The notes: generated by a model not told the origin, from the sequence alone. 51,394 nucleotides of DNA from Antarctobacter heliothermus (GCF_900188425.1 NZ_FZON01000036.1:1-51394); one strand, 5' to 3'. Shown: positions 7,688-17,904, numbered from the stretch's first letter. Numbers and translations are program-made.

Positions 7688-7936
7688 ATGAAACAACCCC
7701 AGCTTGAGGCCCCGCACGAAACGTTGAATCTTTTGGCTGACTGGATCAGCCGCGAACAGTTGGCGCAGGAATTGGGCCTCACATCCGACACGCTCTCCCG
7801 TTGGGAGGCGCGGCGTCAGGGTCCACCCTGCACACGCATAGGGCGAAAGACGCTGTACCGGCGCGCATCAGTTCAGGACTGGATCCGCGCACAAGAACAG
7901 GTGCACCCGGTGCGCAAAACGCGGGGGCGGTCATGA
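7688..7936 (+). CDS. Excisionase-like HTH DNA-binding protein
   Basis: 82 aa from the ATG at 7688, with TTGGAG upstream; the longer in-frame reading to 7505 is composition-poor. It contains a MerR/excisionase-type winged helix (about residues 18-75): ISREQLAQELGLTSDTLSRW followed by the wing GPPCTRIGRKTLYRRASVQDW. This fold is shared by small excisionases and transcriptional activators that bend DNA. First gene of a tightly coupled early operon: its TGA overlaps the next ATG (ATGA). It shares a leader repeat with the integrase gene, which supports a role in recombination control. Confidence 0.75.
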   Translation: MKQPQLEAPHETLNLLADWISREQLAQELGLTSDTLSRWEARRQGPPCTRIGRKTLYRRASVQDWIRAQEQVHPVRKTRGRS

Positions 7937-8178
7937 GCCTCCTCAACATCTTGCCCTCCAAATGGCCCGCTGAGCGCCTAGCAGAGGCCCGCGCCGTCAT
8001 CGCCGATGTCGCCCACCACAGCGACCATCTGATCCGGCTCGCCTGCAGGGTGCTTGCCACCCATGGCGAGACAGCGGCCGAGCGCGAGGACGCCCGGGTG
8101 CTGCTGGTGGTGATCGATGCGCAGCGTCCCATCCGCACGGCGCAACGCGGCGACGATACCGGGAGGGCCGCACGATGA
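7933..8178 (+). CDS. Small hypothetical early prophage protein
   Basis: 81 aa, start ATG 7933 overlapping the previous stop (ATGA), stop overlapping the next start in the same way. It is almost entirely helical (WPAERLAEARAVIADVAHH, LIRLACRVLATHGE). No motif or family recognised. Position between an excisionase-like protein and a VRR-NUC nuclease points to early DNA metabolism or regulation. Confidence 0.65.
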   Translation: MSLLNILPSKWPAERLAEARAVIADVAHHSDHLIRLACRVLATHGETAAEREDARVLLVVIDAQRPIRTAQRGDDTGRAAR

Positions 8179-8567
8179 ACCGGCGCAGCACCCCCGAGGC
8201 TGACGCCCAGCGCGCCATTGTCGTTGCATTGCGCGTCGCGCTGCCCCGCGACGCCATCGTCCATCACTGTGCCAACGAGGTGACCGTGGCCGGACCGCGT
8301 GGCGCCCGCCGCCAGGCAATCCTGGTCGGCATGGGCGTCCATGCAGGCTTTGCCGATCTGATCGTGATCTCCGGCGGTCGCGTGCTGTTTCTCGAGGTGA
8401 AGAGCGAGACCGGCCGGTTGCGCAAATCCCAGGAGGTGTTTCGCGACACGGTTTGCTCGCAAGGCTTCGCCTGGTCGCTGGTGCGCTCGGTGGACGATGC
8501 GCTGGGTGCATTGGCTGATCATGGCTTCACCAGCCGTGTGCGCCCCGCGCGGAGGGCCCAGCCATGA
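8175..8567 (+). CDS. VRR-NUC domain nuclease
   Basis: 130 aa. It is a compact PD-(D/E)xK nuclease of the VRR-NUC type, with D61 in GFADLIV and E74-V-K76 in LFLEVKSETG, followed by QEVFRDT and a C-terminal helix. Stand-alone VRR-NUC proteins in phages are thought to cut branched DNA or act in replication/recombination; eukaryotic FAN1 carries the same domain. All three catalytic positions are present, so it should be active. ATGA overlaps with both neighbours show translational coupling. Confidence 0.85.
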   Translation: MNRRSTPEADAQRAIVVALRVALPRDAIVHHCANEVTVAGPRGARRQAILVGMGVHAGFADLIVISGGRVLFLEVKSETGRLRKSQEVFRDTVCSQGFAWSLVRSVDDALGALADHGFTSRVRPARRAQP

Positions 8568-8980
8568 GCCACAAGGCAACCGTCTGGGCCATCCAGCAAC
8601 GCGGGCTGAAGCCCGCCACAAAAATCGTGCTGTGGTTTCTCTGCGACCGGCACAATCCAGATTTCGGCTGCTTCCCGACGCAGGCACGGCTGGCCGAGGA
8701 TGCGGAGATGTCGGTCTCGGCGCTGAACGAACATCTCGCCAAGCTCGAGGACCTGCGCCTGATCCACCGGGTACGCACCCATGATCCCCGCACCCACAAG
8801 CGTCAGGCCACACGCTACATCTTGGGGTTCGAGGACGGTTTTCCACAAGACCCAACTTCGGAAACCGGAGACGGCTTTGCCGGAACGGACGATGAACAAG
8901 ACGACGATCCAACTCCGGTTTCTGGACATGGAGCCATCTCCGGGTTTTGCCCAAAGCCATCTCCGGAATCCGGAGACTAA
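8564..8980 (+). CDS. Replication-type HTH protein, N-terminal frame (probably frameshifted)
   Basis: 138 aa. Residues ~1-90 form a winged helix-turn-helix (LKPATKIVLWFLCDRHN, FPTQARLAEDAEMSVSALNEHLAKLEDLRLIHR), the fold used by phage replication initiators and related regulators. A low-complexity linker with SETGDG, PVSGHG and PESGD repeats follows and stops at 8978-8980. The next ORF, in the +1 frame, continues with what looks like the natural continuation (NLVREPLSKPVKEEED). Loss of two bases near the stop would explain the break. Alternatively these are two overlapping genes. Confidence 0.65.
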   Translation: MSHKATVWAIQQRGLKPATKIVLWFLCDRHNPDFGCFPTQARLAEDAEMSVSALNEHLAKLEDLRLIHRVRTHDPRTHKRQATRYILGFEDGFPQDPTSETGDGFAGTDDEQDDDPTPVSGHGAISGFCPKPSPESGD

Positions 8981-9491
8981 CCTTGTAAGAGAACCCCTAA
9001 GTAAACCTGTAAAGGAGGAGGAGGACGCGCAAGCCTGCGCGGCGATCTCTGATCAGTTTTTCGAAGAGCTGCTGGCAGCGCTAGGCCTCGATGCCACCGC
9101 CCTGCCCGGCTGGTGGCAAGGCGGGCCACCCCGACTGCACGTCCAGCGCTGGCGCGACGAGCTGGGGCTGAGCGAGGCGGAAATCGTCACGGCGGCCAAA
9201 GCTTCCCGCCAGCAACATCCCGAACCGCCGGATGGGCCGAAGGCACTGGACCGCGCCATGCAGCGCGCCGCCCAGCGCAAGGTCGGGGCAGCTGGGCAGA
9301 CACGGCGCAAGCGCAAACGCAGACCAGCACCAGCGACAAAGCCGATCGCAGACCTTCCCGCCTTCTACGCCAAGATCGTCAACGCCGACGGGTACCTCGC
9401 GGTCAGCGCGATCAGCAACACCATGCGCGATGCGATGCTGGACCGCGGGCTGGTCACCGCCGAACGGCTGCGCCAGCGGGGCGTGCGATGA
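8892..9491 (+). CDS. C-terminal partner of the HTH protein or separate overlapping gene
   Basis: 199 aa if started at ATG 8892; the start is uncertain and no good ribosome site precedes it. The first ~45 residues overlap the upstream ORF out of frame and have odd composition. From about 9010 on the protein looks genuine: DQFFEELLAALGLDATALPGW, HVQRWRDELGLSEAEIV, PPDGPKALDRAMQRAA, then a basic stretch and a compact end. I read it as the C-terminal part of the replication-type HTH protein detached by a frameshift. The last four bases overlap the next ATG. Confidence 0.55.
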   Translation: MNKTTIQLRFLDMEPSPGFAQSHLRNPETNLVREPLSKPVKEEEDAQACAAISDQFFEELLAALGLDATALPGWWQGGPPRLHVQRWRDELGLSEAEIVTAAKASRQQHPEPPDGPKALDRAMQRAAQRKVGAAGQTRRKRKRRPAPATKPIADLPAFYAKIVNADGYLAVSAISNTMRDAMLDRGLVTAERLRQRGVR

Positions 9492-10141
9492 CCGTGCATC
9501 GATCAACTCCGCGCGGATCAAAGCCGAAGCGCGCGCTGGGCGTGCAGGCCGCGCTGCAATGGGCGTTCCGGGTGGAAAAGGCGCAGCTGGAATTGCCGCC
9601 GCCGAAGGACGTGACCGAGGAGGGCTTCGGCTTTGGCCTCGAATATGTCCTGTTGCAGCGCGCCGCGCTGGGCTGTCAGGTCGATGGCGGGCAACACAAG
9701 TTGGGCAGCTACACCCACGCGGATGCCGAGGTGATCGCGGCCACCGTCGCCGGAATGCCTGACGCGCTGGGCGGCAAGCGCATGGCGATCCGCGTGGCCG
9801 AACTGGCCCGCGCCGGGCTGACCCCCGACTGGATGCCCGGTGCGGTGCCGCGCTGTGTACCGGTCGAAACCAGGTGCAATCAGCATGGCGAAAGGGCGAC
9901 CACGGTGGTGGTCGGCGTCGAGCGCATACTCTACCGTGGCCGCTGGCGAACGGTTGAGGTTCTGGCCTGCACGGTCACCTGGCGACCACATCCGGAGCAG
10001 ATCGCATCCGCCCGGCGCGGCTATGAGGACTGGTGGCAGGCGCTGGACTGGATGCGTGATGGGTTGGTGGCGGGTGGAATGCTGCGGGAGATGGAGGTGA
10101 CGGCAGCGATGCCGAGGGTGCGGCCATGGCAGCCTCGGTAG
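9488..10141 (+). CDS. Conserved-looking prophage protein, unknown function
   Basis: 217 aa from ATG 9488 (ATGA overlap with the previous stop). Soluble and mixed alpha/beta: ALQWAFRVEKAQLELP, then YVLLQRAALGCQVDGG, ADAEVIAATVAGMP, and a C-terminal part with RGRWRTVEVLACTVTW. No catalytic pattern identified. By its place at the end of the early operon it could be a late-gene regulator or DNA-metabolism protein, but that is a positional guess. The type I restriction-modification locus begins 92 nt downstream. Confidence 0.65.
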   Translation: MTVHRSTPRGSKPKRALGVQAALQWAFRVEKAQLELPPPKDVTEEGFGFGLEYVLLQRAALGCQVDGGQHKLGSYTHADAEVIAATVAGMPDALGGKRMAIRVAELARAGLTPDWMPGAVPRCVPVETRCNQHGERATTVVVGVERILYRGRWRTVEVLACTVTWRPHPEQIASARRGYEDWWQALDWMRDGLVAGGMLREMEVTAAMPRVRPWQPR

Positions 10142-10154
10142 GACGTAACGTCCT
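10140..10154. promoter_or_regulatory. Perfect 7-bp inverted repeat AGGACGT-A-ACGTCCT
   Basis: Two perfect 7-bp arms around a single A, overlapping the stop codon of the previous gene and 80 bp before hsdM. Together with the hairpin at 10177-10195 and the palindrome at 10206-10217 it makes this short gap rich in dyads. Could bind a controller of the restriction-modification genes. Confidence 0.4.
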
Positions 10155-10176
10155 TGAATGCTGCGTAATGTCTGGA

Positions 10177-10195
10177 TTTCAGCTGCCCGCTGAAA
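10177..10195. promoter_or_regulatory. Hairpin TTTCAGC-TGCCC-GCTGAAA upstream of hsdM
   Basis: Perfect 7-bp stem with a 5-nt loop, 38 nt before the hsdM ATG; no T-run follows directly, so an operator or leader hairpin is more likely than a terminator. The 12-bp palindrome AAAACCGGTTTT lies at 10206-10217. Confidence 0.35.
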
Positions 10196-10233
10196 TACGG
10201 TCCTGAAAACCGGTTTTGGGGGCAGATTTACCA

Positions 10234-11775
10234 ATGGCATCAACAGACAAAGGCTCTGACCTCGGAATTGAAGCCAGCCTCTTCAAAACGGCCGACAAGC
10301 TGCGCGGCAATATGGAGCCGTCAGATTACAAGCATGTTGCTCTCGGACTGATCTTTCTCAAGCACATCTCGGATGGGTTTGAGTTGAAACGCCAGGCCCT
10401 GCTGGTCGAATACCCTGAGGATGCGGAAGACCCCGACGCTTATCTCGCCGACAACATCTTCTGGGTTCCGACCGATGCCCGGTGGTCGCATCTGCAGGCC
10501 AGTGCCAAACAGCCCACCATCGGCAAACTGATTGACGAGGCGATGATCGCCATCGAAAAGGTGAACCCTTCGCTCAAGGGTGTGCTGCCCAAGGACTATG
10601 GTCGCCCCGCCCTCAGCGCTGTCATGCTGGGGGAACTGATCGACCTCATCTCAGGCATCGCGCTGGGCGAGGGCAAGGACAAGGCGCGCGATCTGCTGGG
10701 GCGGGTCTATGAATACTTCCTTGGCCAATTCGCGGGCAGCGAGGGCAAGCGTGGCGGCGAGTTTTACACACCCCGATCTGTCGTGCGCACCATGGTTGAG
10801 ATGTTGGAGCCTTACAAAGGCCGCGTCTATGACCCCTGTTGCGGATCGGGTGGCATGTTCGTTCAGTCGGAAAAGTTTGTGGAGGCCCATGGCGGCCGTC
10901 TGGGCGACATCGCCATCTACGGGCAGGAAAGCAACTACACCACCTGGCGCTTGTGCAAGATGAACCTTGCCGTGCGGGGCATCGACGCCGACATCAAGTG
11001 GAACTCCGAAGGCACCTTCCACAAGAACGAACTGCCCGACCTGCGCGCTGATGTGATCCTGGCCAACCCGCCGTTCAATATCTCTGATTGGGGCGGCGAG
11101 CGGCTGCGCGAAGATGGGCGCTGGAAATTTGGCACGCCCCCGGCAGGCAATGCCAACTACGCCTGGTTGCAGCATATCCTGCATCATCTGGCCCCCTCGG
11201 GCACGGCGGGGGTGGTGCTGGCCAATGGCTCGATGTCGTCAACCCAATCGGGTGAGGGCGAGATGCGCAAGGCTATGATCGAGGGCGAGGTGGTGGATTG
11301 CATGATCGCCCTGCCGGGGCAGTTGTTCTATTCCACCCAGATTCCGGCCTGCCTGTGGTTTCTGGCCAAGGACAAATCCAACGGCATCGCGCGGGACCGC
11401 AAACTGCGTGACCGGCGCGGCGAGGTGCTGTTCATCGACGCCCGCAAGCTGGGCTTCATGGTGGACCGGACGCGCAAAGAATTTGCCGATGCTGATGTGG
11501 CTCAGATTGCCGAAACCTACCACGCTTGGCGGCTGGGCGAGGGCTACGCCGACATTCCGGGCTTTTGCAAATCCGCCAGCCTTGAGGAGATCCGCAGCCA
11601 TGGCCACGTCCTGACCCCGGGCCGCTATGTGGGATCGCAAGCGGCAGAGGAGGACGACACGCCCTTTGCCGAGCGCTTTGCTGCTTTGCAGGACGAATTG
11701 GAGGGGCAGTTCGCGGAGGCGGAGGTGTTGACCGCGACGATCCGTGAGCGGTTGGCGGGGGTTGTCCAGAAATGA
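10234..11775 (+). CDS. hsdM: Type I restriction-modification, methyltransferase subunit
   Basis: 513 aa. The ATG at 10234 is preferred to the in-frame TTG at 10216. HsdM N-terminal helical domain ([27 protein letters not shown]) is followed by the N6-adenine methyltransferase core: AdoMet motif [11 protein letters not shown] from residue 200, catalytic motif NPPF at 278-281. It is full length for the family. With HsdS it methylates adenine in a bipartite target; with HsdR added it forms the restriction complex. Stop overlaps the hsdS start (ATGA), so M and S are translationally coupled. Confidence 0.95.
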   Translation: MASTDKGSDLGIEASLFKTADKLRGNMEPSDYKHVALGLIFLKHISDGFELKRQALLVEYPEDAEDPDAYLADNIFWVPTDARWSHLQASAKQPTIGKLIDEAMIAIEKVNPSLKGVLPKDYGRPALSAVMLGELIDLISGIALGEGKDKARDLLGRVYEYFLGQFAGSEGKRGGEFYTPRSVVRTMVEMLEPYKGRVYDPCCGSGGMFVQSEKFVEAHGGRLGDIAIYGQESNYTTWRLCKMNLAVRGIDADIKWNSEGTFHKNELPDLRADVILANPPFNISDWGGERLREDGRWKFGTPPAGNANYAWLQHILHHLAPSGTAGVVLANGSMSSTQSGEGEMRKAMIEGEVVDCMIALPGQLFYSTQIPACLWFLAKDKSNGIARDRKLRDRRGEVLFIDARKLGFMVDRTRKEFADADVAQIAETYHAWRLGEGYADIPGFCKSASLEEIRSHGHVLTPGRYVGSQAAEEDDTPFAERFAALQDELEGQFAEAEVLTATIRERLAGVVQK

Positions 11776-13103
11776 CAGCGTGGACAACTGAAACGCTGGA
11801 AAGCTGTCTGGAGGCTTTGCTCGACTATCGCGGCAAGAGTCCGACCAAATCCGAGTCGGGCATCCCCGTTTTGTCAGCCAAGGTTGTCAAAACCGCTGGA
11901 TTATTGCGTCCGATCGAACAAACAATCGCGCCAGATTATTATCCCAAGTGGATGACGCGCGGTTTTCCGATGCCGGGCGACGTAGTGATGACAACAGAGG
12001 CCCCTCTCGGTGAAGTAATCCAACTAGACGAAGAAACTGCGTCATTCGCTCTGGGCCAGCGTCTCGTTTGTCTTCGAGGCAAGGCCGGAAAGCTGGACAA
12101 CACTTTCCTGCGCTATCTCTTAGCCTCGCCCGGCCAGCAAGAGGTTCTTGCAAATCGTGCTACTGGCACAACTGTATTGGGGGTTAGCCAAAAGACGCTT
12201 CGATCAATGCCAATCGCCTTTCCGGAGTTCTCGGAACAGCAGAGAATAGGCGATTTGCTTGCAACGCTGGATGACAAGATCGAGTTGAACCGGCGGATGA
12301 ACGAGACGCTGGAGGCCATGGCGCGGGCGCTGTTCCGCGACTGGTTCGTCGACTTCGGCCCCACCCGCGCCAAGATGGCCCAAAGCGCCGCTGGCGCGAA
12401 AGATCAAAACGAACTGGCCGCCCCCTATCTCTCGCCCGACCTCTGGTCCCTGTTCCCCGACCGTCTGGATGAAGCGGGCAAGCCGGAGGAGTGGAGCTCA
12501 ACTCGGCTTCTAGACTTGGCGCGCTTGATTTCCGGCGGGACGCCGAAGACCGACAATCTGAAATACTGGGATGGTGGCATTGCATGGGCAAGCGCCAAGG
12601 ATGTCAGCCAATGTAGCGATGCTTTTCTGTTGCGAACCCAACGGAACATTTCGAAAGAAGGGCTGACCAACAGTTCAACGAAGATGATCCCGAAATACTC
12701 GACCGCAATAGTCGCGCGGGGTGCGACGACCGGGCGAAGCTGCCTCTTTGGTGCCGAAATCGCAATGAACCAGACCTGCTATGCGCTTGCTTCACGCAAC
12801 GATCAGCCCTTCTGGCTGAATTGTGCCTTTGGCGAATTTGTTGAGCGGCTTGTAAACGCCGCCCACGGATCAGTCTTTGATACTATCACCACCCGGACTA
12901 TCGAAGGCATTTCATTGATTGATGGCTCAGGTCCGTTACGTGCCGCATTCGAGAAGAATGCGACCCCCTTGTTTGAGCGCATCCTTTCAAATGTTTTGGA
13001 GACCCGCACTCTCGCCCAAACCCGCGACCTGCTGCTGCCCCGCCTCATGTCAGGCGAGCTGCGCGTGACTGAGGCCGCGCGCGCTGTCGAGGCGGTGCTG
13101 TAA
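11772..13103 (+). CDS. hsdS: Type I restriction-modification, specificity subunit
   Basis: 443 aa with the two-TRD layout: TRD1 about residues 1-155, the conserved helical spacer ([30 protein letters not shown]), TRD2 about 235-400 ([23 protein letters not shown]), and a C-terminal repeat helix ending [12 protein letters not shown]. It reads intact. TRD1 has lower GC and different codon use than hsdM, typical of exchangeable specificity domains. The recognition sequence cannot be derived from sequence. Its stop shares a base with the Fic ATG (TAATG). Confidence 0.93.
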   Translation: MTAWTTETLESCLEALLDYRGKSPTKSESGIPVLSAKVVKTAGLLRPIEQTIAPDYYPKWMTRGFPMPGDVVMTTEAPLGEVIQLDEETASFALGQRLVCLRGKAGKLDNTFLRYLLASPGQQEVLANRATGTTVLGVSQKTLRSMPIAFPEFSEQQRIGDLLATLDDKIELNRRMNETLEAMARALFRDWFVDFGPTRAKMAQSAAGAKDQNELAAPYLSPDLWSLFPDRLDEAGKPEEWSSTRLLDLARLISGGTPKTDNLKYWDGGIAWASAKDVSQCSDAFLLRTQRNISKEGLTNSSTKMIPKYSTAIVARGATTGRSCLFGAEIAMNQTCYALASRNDQPFWLNCAFGEFVERLVNAAHGSVFDTITTRTIEGISLIDGSGPLRAAFEKNATPLFERILSNVLETRTLAQTRDLLLPRLMSGELRVTEAARAVEAVL

Positions 13104-14218
13104 TGGCCGTTGCCTATCACCTTGGCCGGTTTCCGCCAGAGGCGCTCGACTGGCCGCAGCTTTTGCCGTTGATCGGCCCGGCCAATGCCGCCGTCGCGCG
13201 CTATGAGGGCGTGTTGCACGGCATCCCCAACCCAAACGTGCTGCTCTCGCCGCTGACCTCGCAAGAGGCCGTGCTGTCCAGCCGGATCGAGGGCACGCAG
13301 GCCACCCTGGGCGAAGTGCTGGAATTCGAGGCCGAAGGCGCGCCCGACGATGAAAGCACGCCCAAAAAGGCCGACATTCGCGAGGTGCTGAACTATCGCG
13401 CCGCCCTTGCCGAAGCCGCGCGCCTGTTGGAGGACCTGCCGCTGTCGCAACGCCTGATCCGCCTGACTCACGAACGCTTGATGCAGGGCGTGCGCGGGCG
13501 CAACAAATCACCGGGCGAGTATCGCCGCATCCCCAACTGGATCGGCCCCGAAGGTTGCACCATCGAGGCGGCGCGGTTTATCCCCTGTTCCGCCGAGGCG
13601 CTGCCCGACGCGATGACTGCCTGGGAGGAGTACATCCACGCCCCGGCCCCGGATGCGATGATCCAGCTTGCCATTCTGCACGCCGAATTCGAGGCGATCC
13701 ACCCGTTTCTGGATGGCAACGGACGGTTGGGACGGCTGATCATCCCGCTGTTTCTGAAATCCAAGGGCCTGCTGTCGGCCCCGAATTTCTACCTGTCGGA
13801 ATATCTGGAAGCCCACCGCGGTGAATACTACGACCGCCTGCTGGCCGTGTCGCGCGACGACGATTGGACCGGCTGGTGCGGGTTCTTCCTGCGCGCCATT
13901 ATCGAACAGGCCGGAACGAACCAGGCCAAGGCTCAGGCAATCCACGCGCTTTACACCGCACGCAAGGACTGGATGGTCGAGGCCACCCGGTCTCAATACG
14001 GGGTGCGTGCGCTGGACTGGTTCTTCAGCCGCCCGATCTTCGCTGCGTCGGATTTCGTGTCGCAGGCCGACATTCCTGAACCGACCGCCAAACGCATCCT
14101 GCGGCTGGTGCGCGACAACGGACTGTTGCGCGAGATCAGACCGTCAAGTGGGAGGCGTCCCGCGGTGCTGTCCTTTCCCGAATTGCTAAACATCTGCGAA
14201 GGACGGGCAGCGTTTTGA
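13103..14218 (+). CDS. Fic-domain protein (AMPylator-type) within the hsd locus
   Basis: 371 aa. The Fic core motif HPFLDGNGRLGRL lies at residues 200-212, with the catalytic His at 200 and all phosphate-binding positions intact. An N-terminal inhibitory helix of the S/T-xxx-E-G type is at 59-64 (SSRIEG), so this is a self-inhibited Fic protein that would need release to transfer AMP to a target hydroxyl. A winged-helix-like C-terminus follows (FVSQADIPEPTAKRILRLV). TAATG coupling to hsdS indicates co-expression. Fic genes do occur inside type I loci; the target here is unknown. Confidence 0.9.
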   Translation: MAVAYHLGRFPPEALDWPQLLPLIGPANAAVARYEGVLHGIPNPNVLLSPLTSQEAVLSSRIEGTQATLGEVLEFEAEGAPDDESTPKKADIREVLNYRAALAEAARLLEDLPLSQRLIRLTHERLMQGVRGRNKSPGEYRRIPNWIGPEGCTIEAARFIPCSAEALPDAMTAWEEYIHAPAPDAMIQLAILHAEFEAIHPFLDGNGRLGRLIIPLFLKSKGLLSAPNFYLSEYLEAHRGEYYDRLLAVSRDDDWTGWCGFFLRAIIEQAGTNQAKAQAIHALYTARKDWMVEATRSQYGVRALDWFFSRPIFAASDFVSQADIPEPTAKRILRLVRDNGLLREIRPSSGRRPAVLSFPELLNICEGRAAF

Positions 14219-14341
14219 GGATCACTTATTCACCTCAAGCTACCTTGTCGGTCGCATTGAAGGGAAAACTGACCCACAAGAAATGTCGCGGTGCACAAGT
14301 GATCGACAACGCAGCAGTGCATCCCTGAAGCGAGGATTTTC

Positions 14342-17300
14342 ATGGCCACGTTGACCGAAGCCGAAGTTGAAGCCGTCCTCCTCGATCATCTTGCGGCGCT
14401 GGGCTACGCTTGCCTTGACGACTCGGTCTCGGGCCCCGACGGCCGCGCCCCGGAACGCCACGCCTACTCCGACACGTTTCTAGCAACCCGGTTGCGCGAT
14501 GCCATCGTGAGACTGAACCCCCACATCCCGGAAGAGGCCCGCGAGGATGCGCTCCGCAAGCTGTTGTCGGTCGAGCGCCCCTCACTGATCGAAGAGAACC
14601 GTCGATTGCACCGTGCCATGGTCGAGGGCGTGCCTGTGGAATACCGCGCCGACGATGGCACGATCCGCGGCGATGCGGTGCGTCTGGTCGACGCTGACGA
14701 CCAACTGAACGACTGGCTGGCCATTGCCCAGTTCACCGTGACCGAGAACGGCAACAAGCGCCGACCAGATGTGGTGGTGTTTCTCAACGGTCTGCCCGTG
14801 GGTGTGATCGAGGTGAAGAAGCCCGGTGCCGAAAACGCAACATTGGGCGCCGCCTTTAATCAGTTGCAGACCTACAAGGCGCAGATACCAGCGCTTTTCC
14901 GTGCCAATGCGGTGCTGGTCACGACCGACGGCATCCAGGCGCGCATCGGCTCGCTTACGGCTGACCTTGAACGGTTCATGCCATGGCGCACGACTGATGG
15001 CGCTGATGTCGCTCCGAAAGGTGCGCCAGAGATGTCTGTGCTGATTGAGGGCGTATTCAATCGGGCACGGTTGCTGTCGCTGCTGCGGGACTTCACTGTG
15101 TTTGGAGAAACGCCCGGTGGCATCGCCAAGATCATTGCGGGATACCACCAGTTCCACGCGGTAAAGCGGGCTGTCGCCAGCACGGTTGAGGCCAGCCGAG
15201 TGCAAGGTGACCGCAGGGCCGGAGTGATATGGCACACCCAAGGGTCGGGCAAAAGCCTGCTGATGGCGTTCTATGCCGGGCAGCTGGTGCGTGACCCGGC
15301 GATGGAAAATCCCACCATTGTCGTCGTCACCGATCGCAACGACCTTGACGACCAGCTGTTCGGGACCTTCGCGATGTGCCGCGACCTGTTCCGCCAGACG
15401 CCGGTGCAGGCCGAGAACCGTGAGGACCTACAAAACGCGCTAGCCCGGGCATCCGGTGGAGTAGTTTTCACCACGATCCAGAAGTTCGCCCCCGAAAAGG
15501 GCGAGGCCTATCCGATGCTGACCGACCGGCGCAACGTCGTGGTCATCGCGGACGAGGCGCACCGCAGCCAGTACGGGTTCAAGGCGCGGATCGAGAAGAC
15601 AGGCGCAATCGCCTATGGGTTTGCCAAACATCTGCGCGATGCTTTGCCCAACGCATCCTTCATCGGTTTCACGGGCACGCCGATCGAACAGGACGATGTA
15701 AACACGCCCGCCGTTTTTGGCCATTACATCGACGTCTATGATATCAGTCGCGCGGTTGAGGACGGGGCGACGGTGCCGATCTACTACGAAAGCCGTCTTG
15801 CACGGATCGAACTTCCCGAGGAGGAAAAGCCAAGGATTGACGCCGAGATCGAAGAACTGACCGAGGACGAGGCCACCAGCGAGCAGGAGCGTCTGAAGCG
15901 CAAATGGTCCACCGTCGAGGCGCTTGTCGGCTCCGAAAAGCGCCTGCAAATGGTTGCGGAGGACCTCGTCGAACATTTCGAGGCCCGGGTGCAGGCGATG
16001 GATGGCAAGGCAATGGTTGTTGGCATGAGCCGCCGGATATGCGTGGATCTCTATGACAGGATCGTCGCCCTGCGGCCGGACTGGCATTCCACCGATGATA
16101 CGAGTGGTCTGATTAAAATCGTGATGACAGGATCGGCCTCTGACCCCGAGGCCTGGCAACAGCATGTTGGTGGCAAGGCACGGCGCGATCTTCTGGCCAA
16201 GCGCGCAAAGGACCCGAAAGACCCGCTCAAACTGGCAATCGTCCGCGACATGTGGCTGACCGGATTCGACGCGCCATCCATGCACACAATGTACATCGAC
16301 AAGCCGATGCGTGGTCACGGGCTGATGCAGGCCATTGCTCGCGTGAACCGGGTCTTCCGCGACAAACCTGCCGGGCTGATCGTGGATTACATCGGCATTG
16401 CTCAGAACCTGAAATCAGCATTAGGCCAATACTCTGCATCAGATCAGGAGCAGGCAGGCATCGACGAGGCGGAGGCGGTCACCGCTCTTCTGGAACGGCT
16501 CGATGTGGTGCGCGCAATGTTCCACGGCTTCGACTATTCAAATGGGCTGTCGGGAACACCGCATCAGCGACTTGTGGCTTTGGCAGAGGCGCTCGACTGG
16601 GTGCTGGCAAAGCAGGATGAGGCGGCGCAGCGGGAAACCGACAAGGAGGTCAAGAAGGCCGCACACCGGCGCTATCAGGATGCGGTGCTGGGGCTATCAA
16701 AAGCCTTTGCCCTCTGCTCGGCCAGCGACACGGCCCGTGATGTGCGCGATGAAGTGGGCTTCTTTCAGACCGTCCGCGCCGCGATGGTCAAGGCCGCCGA
16801 TACCTCCGGTCGTTCGGCCACCGACCGCGATCTTGCCATCCGCCAGATCGTGAATGGTGCCGTCGCCTCGACCGAGATCGTCGACATACTGTCGGCAGCC
16901 GGACTTTCATCACCAGACATTTCCATCCTGTCGGACGAGTTCCTCGCCGAAGTCGGGCAGATGGAAAAAAAGAACCTCGCGCTTGAGGCCCTCAAGAAGC
17001 TGTTGAACGACGAGATCAGGTCGCGCAGCAGGTCGAACGTCATCGAGACCCGGAAGTTCTCGGAACGGCTGGAAGAGGCGATCTCGCGGTATCACACCAA
17101 CGCCATCAGCACGGTCGAGGTGCTGCAAGAACTGATTGGGCTGGCAAAGGAGGTCCGCGAGGCCAGGAACCGTGGCGAGGAAACCGGGCTGACGCCCGAG
17201 GAGATTGCCTTTTACGATGCGCTGGCCGACAATAAGAGCGCCGTCGATATTCTCGGCAATGATCAGTTGAAGATCATCGCGCATGAACTGCTCACGGGGC

Positions 17301-17470
17301 TGAAAGCGAACGTAAGCATTGACTGGGCTCGCCGCGATAGCGCTCGGGCTCGCCTGCGCGTTCTCGTGAAACGGATTTTGCGGAAGTACGGCTATCCACC
17401 CGATCTGGAGGACGCTGCGGTTCAAGGCGTGCTGGCGCAGGCGGAAGCGATGCTATCGGAGATTGTCTAA
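14342..17470 (+). CDS. hsdR: Type I restriction-modification, endonuclease/translocase subunit
   Basis: 1042 aa, normal for HsdR. An N-terminal PD-ExK nuclease has D143 (RRPDVVVFL) and E157-V-K159 (GVIEVKKP). Next come the SF2 motor domains: Walker A HTQGSGKS at 298-305, DEAH at 404-407, then GFTGTPI, and a C-terminal helical domain that docks on HsdM. It is preceded by 123 nt without a gene and by GAAGCGAGGA, so it may have its own promoter, as is common. Intact; with hsdM and hsdS the system should restrict unmethylated DNA. Confidence 0.95.
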   Translation: MATLTEAEVEAVLLDHLAALGYACLDDSVSGPDGRAPERHAYSDTFLATRLRDAIVRLNPHIPEEAREDALRKLLSVERPSLIEENRRLHRAMVEGVPVEYRADDGTIRGDAVRLVDADDQLNDWLAIAQFTVTENGNKRRPDVVVFLNGLPVGVIEVKKPGAENATLGAAFNQLQTYKAQIPALFRANAVLVTTDGIQARIGSLTADLERFMPWRTTDGADVAPKGAPEMSVLIEGVFNRARLLSLLRDFTVFGETPGGIAKIIAGYHQFHAVKRAVASTVEASRVQGDRRAGVIWHTQGSGKSLLMAFYAGQLVRDPAMENPTIVVVTDRNDLDDQLFGTFAMCRDLFRQTPVQAENREDLQNALARASGGVVFTTIQKFAPEKGEAYPMLTDRRNVVVIADEAHRSQYGFKARIEKTGAIAYGFAKHLRDALPNASFIGFTGTPIEQDDVNTPAVFGHYIDVYDISRAVEDGATVPIYYESRLARIELPEEEKPRIDAEIEELTEDEATSEQERLKRKWSTVEALVGSEKRLQMVAEDLVEHFEARVQAMDGKAMVVGMSRRICVDLYDRIVALRPDWHSTDDTSGLIKIVMTGSASDPEAWQQHVGGKARRDLLAKRAKDPKDPLKLAIVRDMWLTGFDAPSMHTMYIDKPMRGHGLMQAIARVNRVFRDKPAGLIVDYIGIAQNLKSALGQYSASDQEQAGIDEAEAVTALLERLDVVRAMFHGFDYSNGLSGTPHQRLVALAEALDWVLAKQDEAAQRETDKEVKKAAHRRYQDAVLGLSKAFALCSASDTARDVRDEVGFFQTVRAAMVKAADTSGRSATDRDLAIRQIVNGAVASTEIVDILSAAGLSSPDISILSDEFLAEVGQMEKKNLALEALKKLLNDEIRSRSRSNVIETRKFSERLEEAISRYHTNAISTVEVLQELIGLAKEVREARNRGEETGLTPEEIAFYDALADNKSAVDILGNDQLKIIAHELLTGLKANVSIDWARRDSARARLRVLVKRILRKYGYPPDLEDAAVQGVLAQAEAMLSEIV

Positions 17471-17904
17471 TGACCAAAAGCTTCTTCCACGTGCACTGGA
17501 CACTGTTTTGGGTATCACACGCCTCTCGCAGAAAGCCAGAGCTACAATCAAGTAACTATTGGTTTCGTTTCCCCTCATCCGCGTCTTGCTTCCTCCCTGT
17601 ACTCGCGCTGATCATTGCAGCAGTCCAAGCCTCGGCTGATACGTATCAGCTGATCTGTGAAAACCCGCTCCGCGAATACACAGTGAGTTTTAGTGACGGC
17701 GACATAAACATTCAGCTCGGAACGCCTGATGGCACCACGCTCTACCGCGTGCTCGCCGTCGAGGAGACAACTGAGCGTCATGTCGTGGTGGCTTTGACCG
17801 TCAATGATGGCCCAACAGCCAGGCTTTCACTGCGACCATATTTGCGAATGGAATACTGGAGCGGGAACGAGCTCTTCCAAACAGATGCATGCCGGGTCCC
17901 CTGA
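17470..17904 (+). CDS. Small secreted or periplasmic protein coupled to hsdR, unknown
   Basis: 144 aa; the ATG shares its A with the hsdR stop (TAATG). A ~35-residue N-terminal extension precedes a signal-peptide-like core (ASCFLPVLALIIAAVQASA, residues ~39-56) with a plausible cleavage site after ASA. The mature part is beta-rich, has one Cys near each end (LICENP, DACRVP) that could form a disulfide, and ends at CRVP. GC is lower than its neighbours. An exported protein translationally linked to hsdR is unexpected. It may be unrelated cargo or may need a later start. Confidence 0.6.
   Translation: MTKSFFHVHWTLFWVSHASRRKPELQSSNYWFRFPSSASCFLPVLALIIAAVQASADTYQLICENPLREYTVSFSDGDINIQLGTPDGTTLYRVLAVEETTERHVVVALTVNDGPTARLSLRPYLRMEYWSGNELFQTDACRVP

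Noticed and set aside
10206-10217. AAAACCGGTTTT as a terminator
   Set aside because: The palindrome ends in a short T stretch but lacks a loop and a GC-rich stem, and it lies just before the hsdM start; an operator is more plausible.
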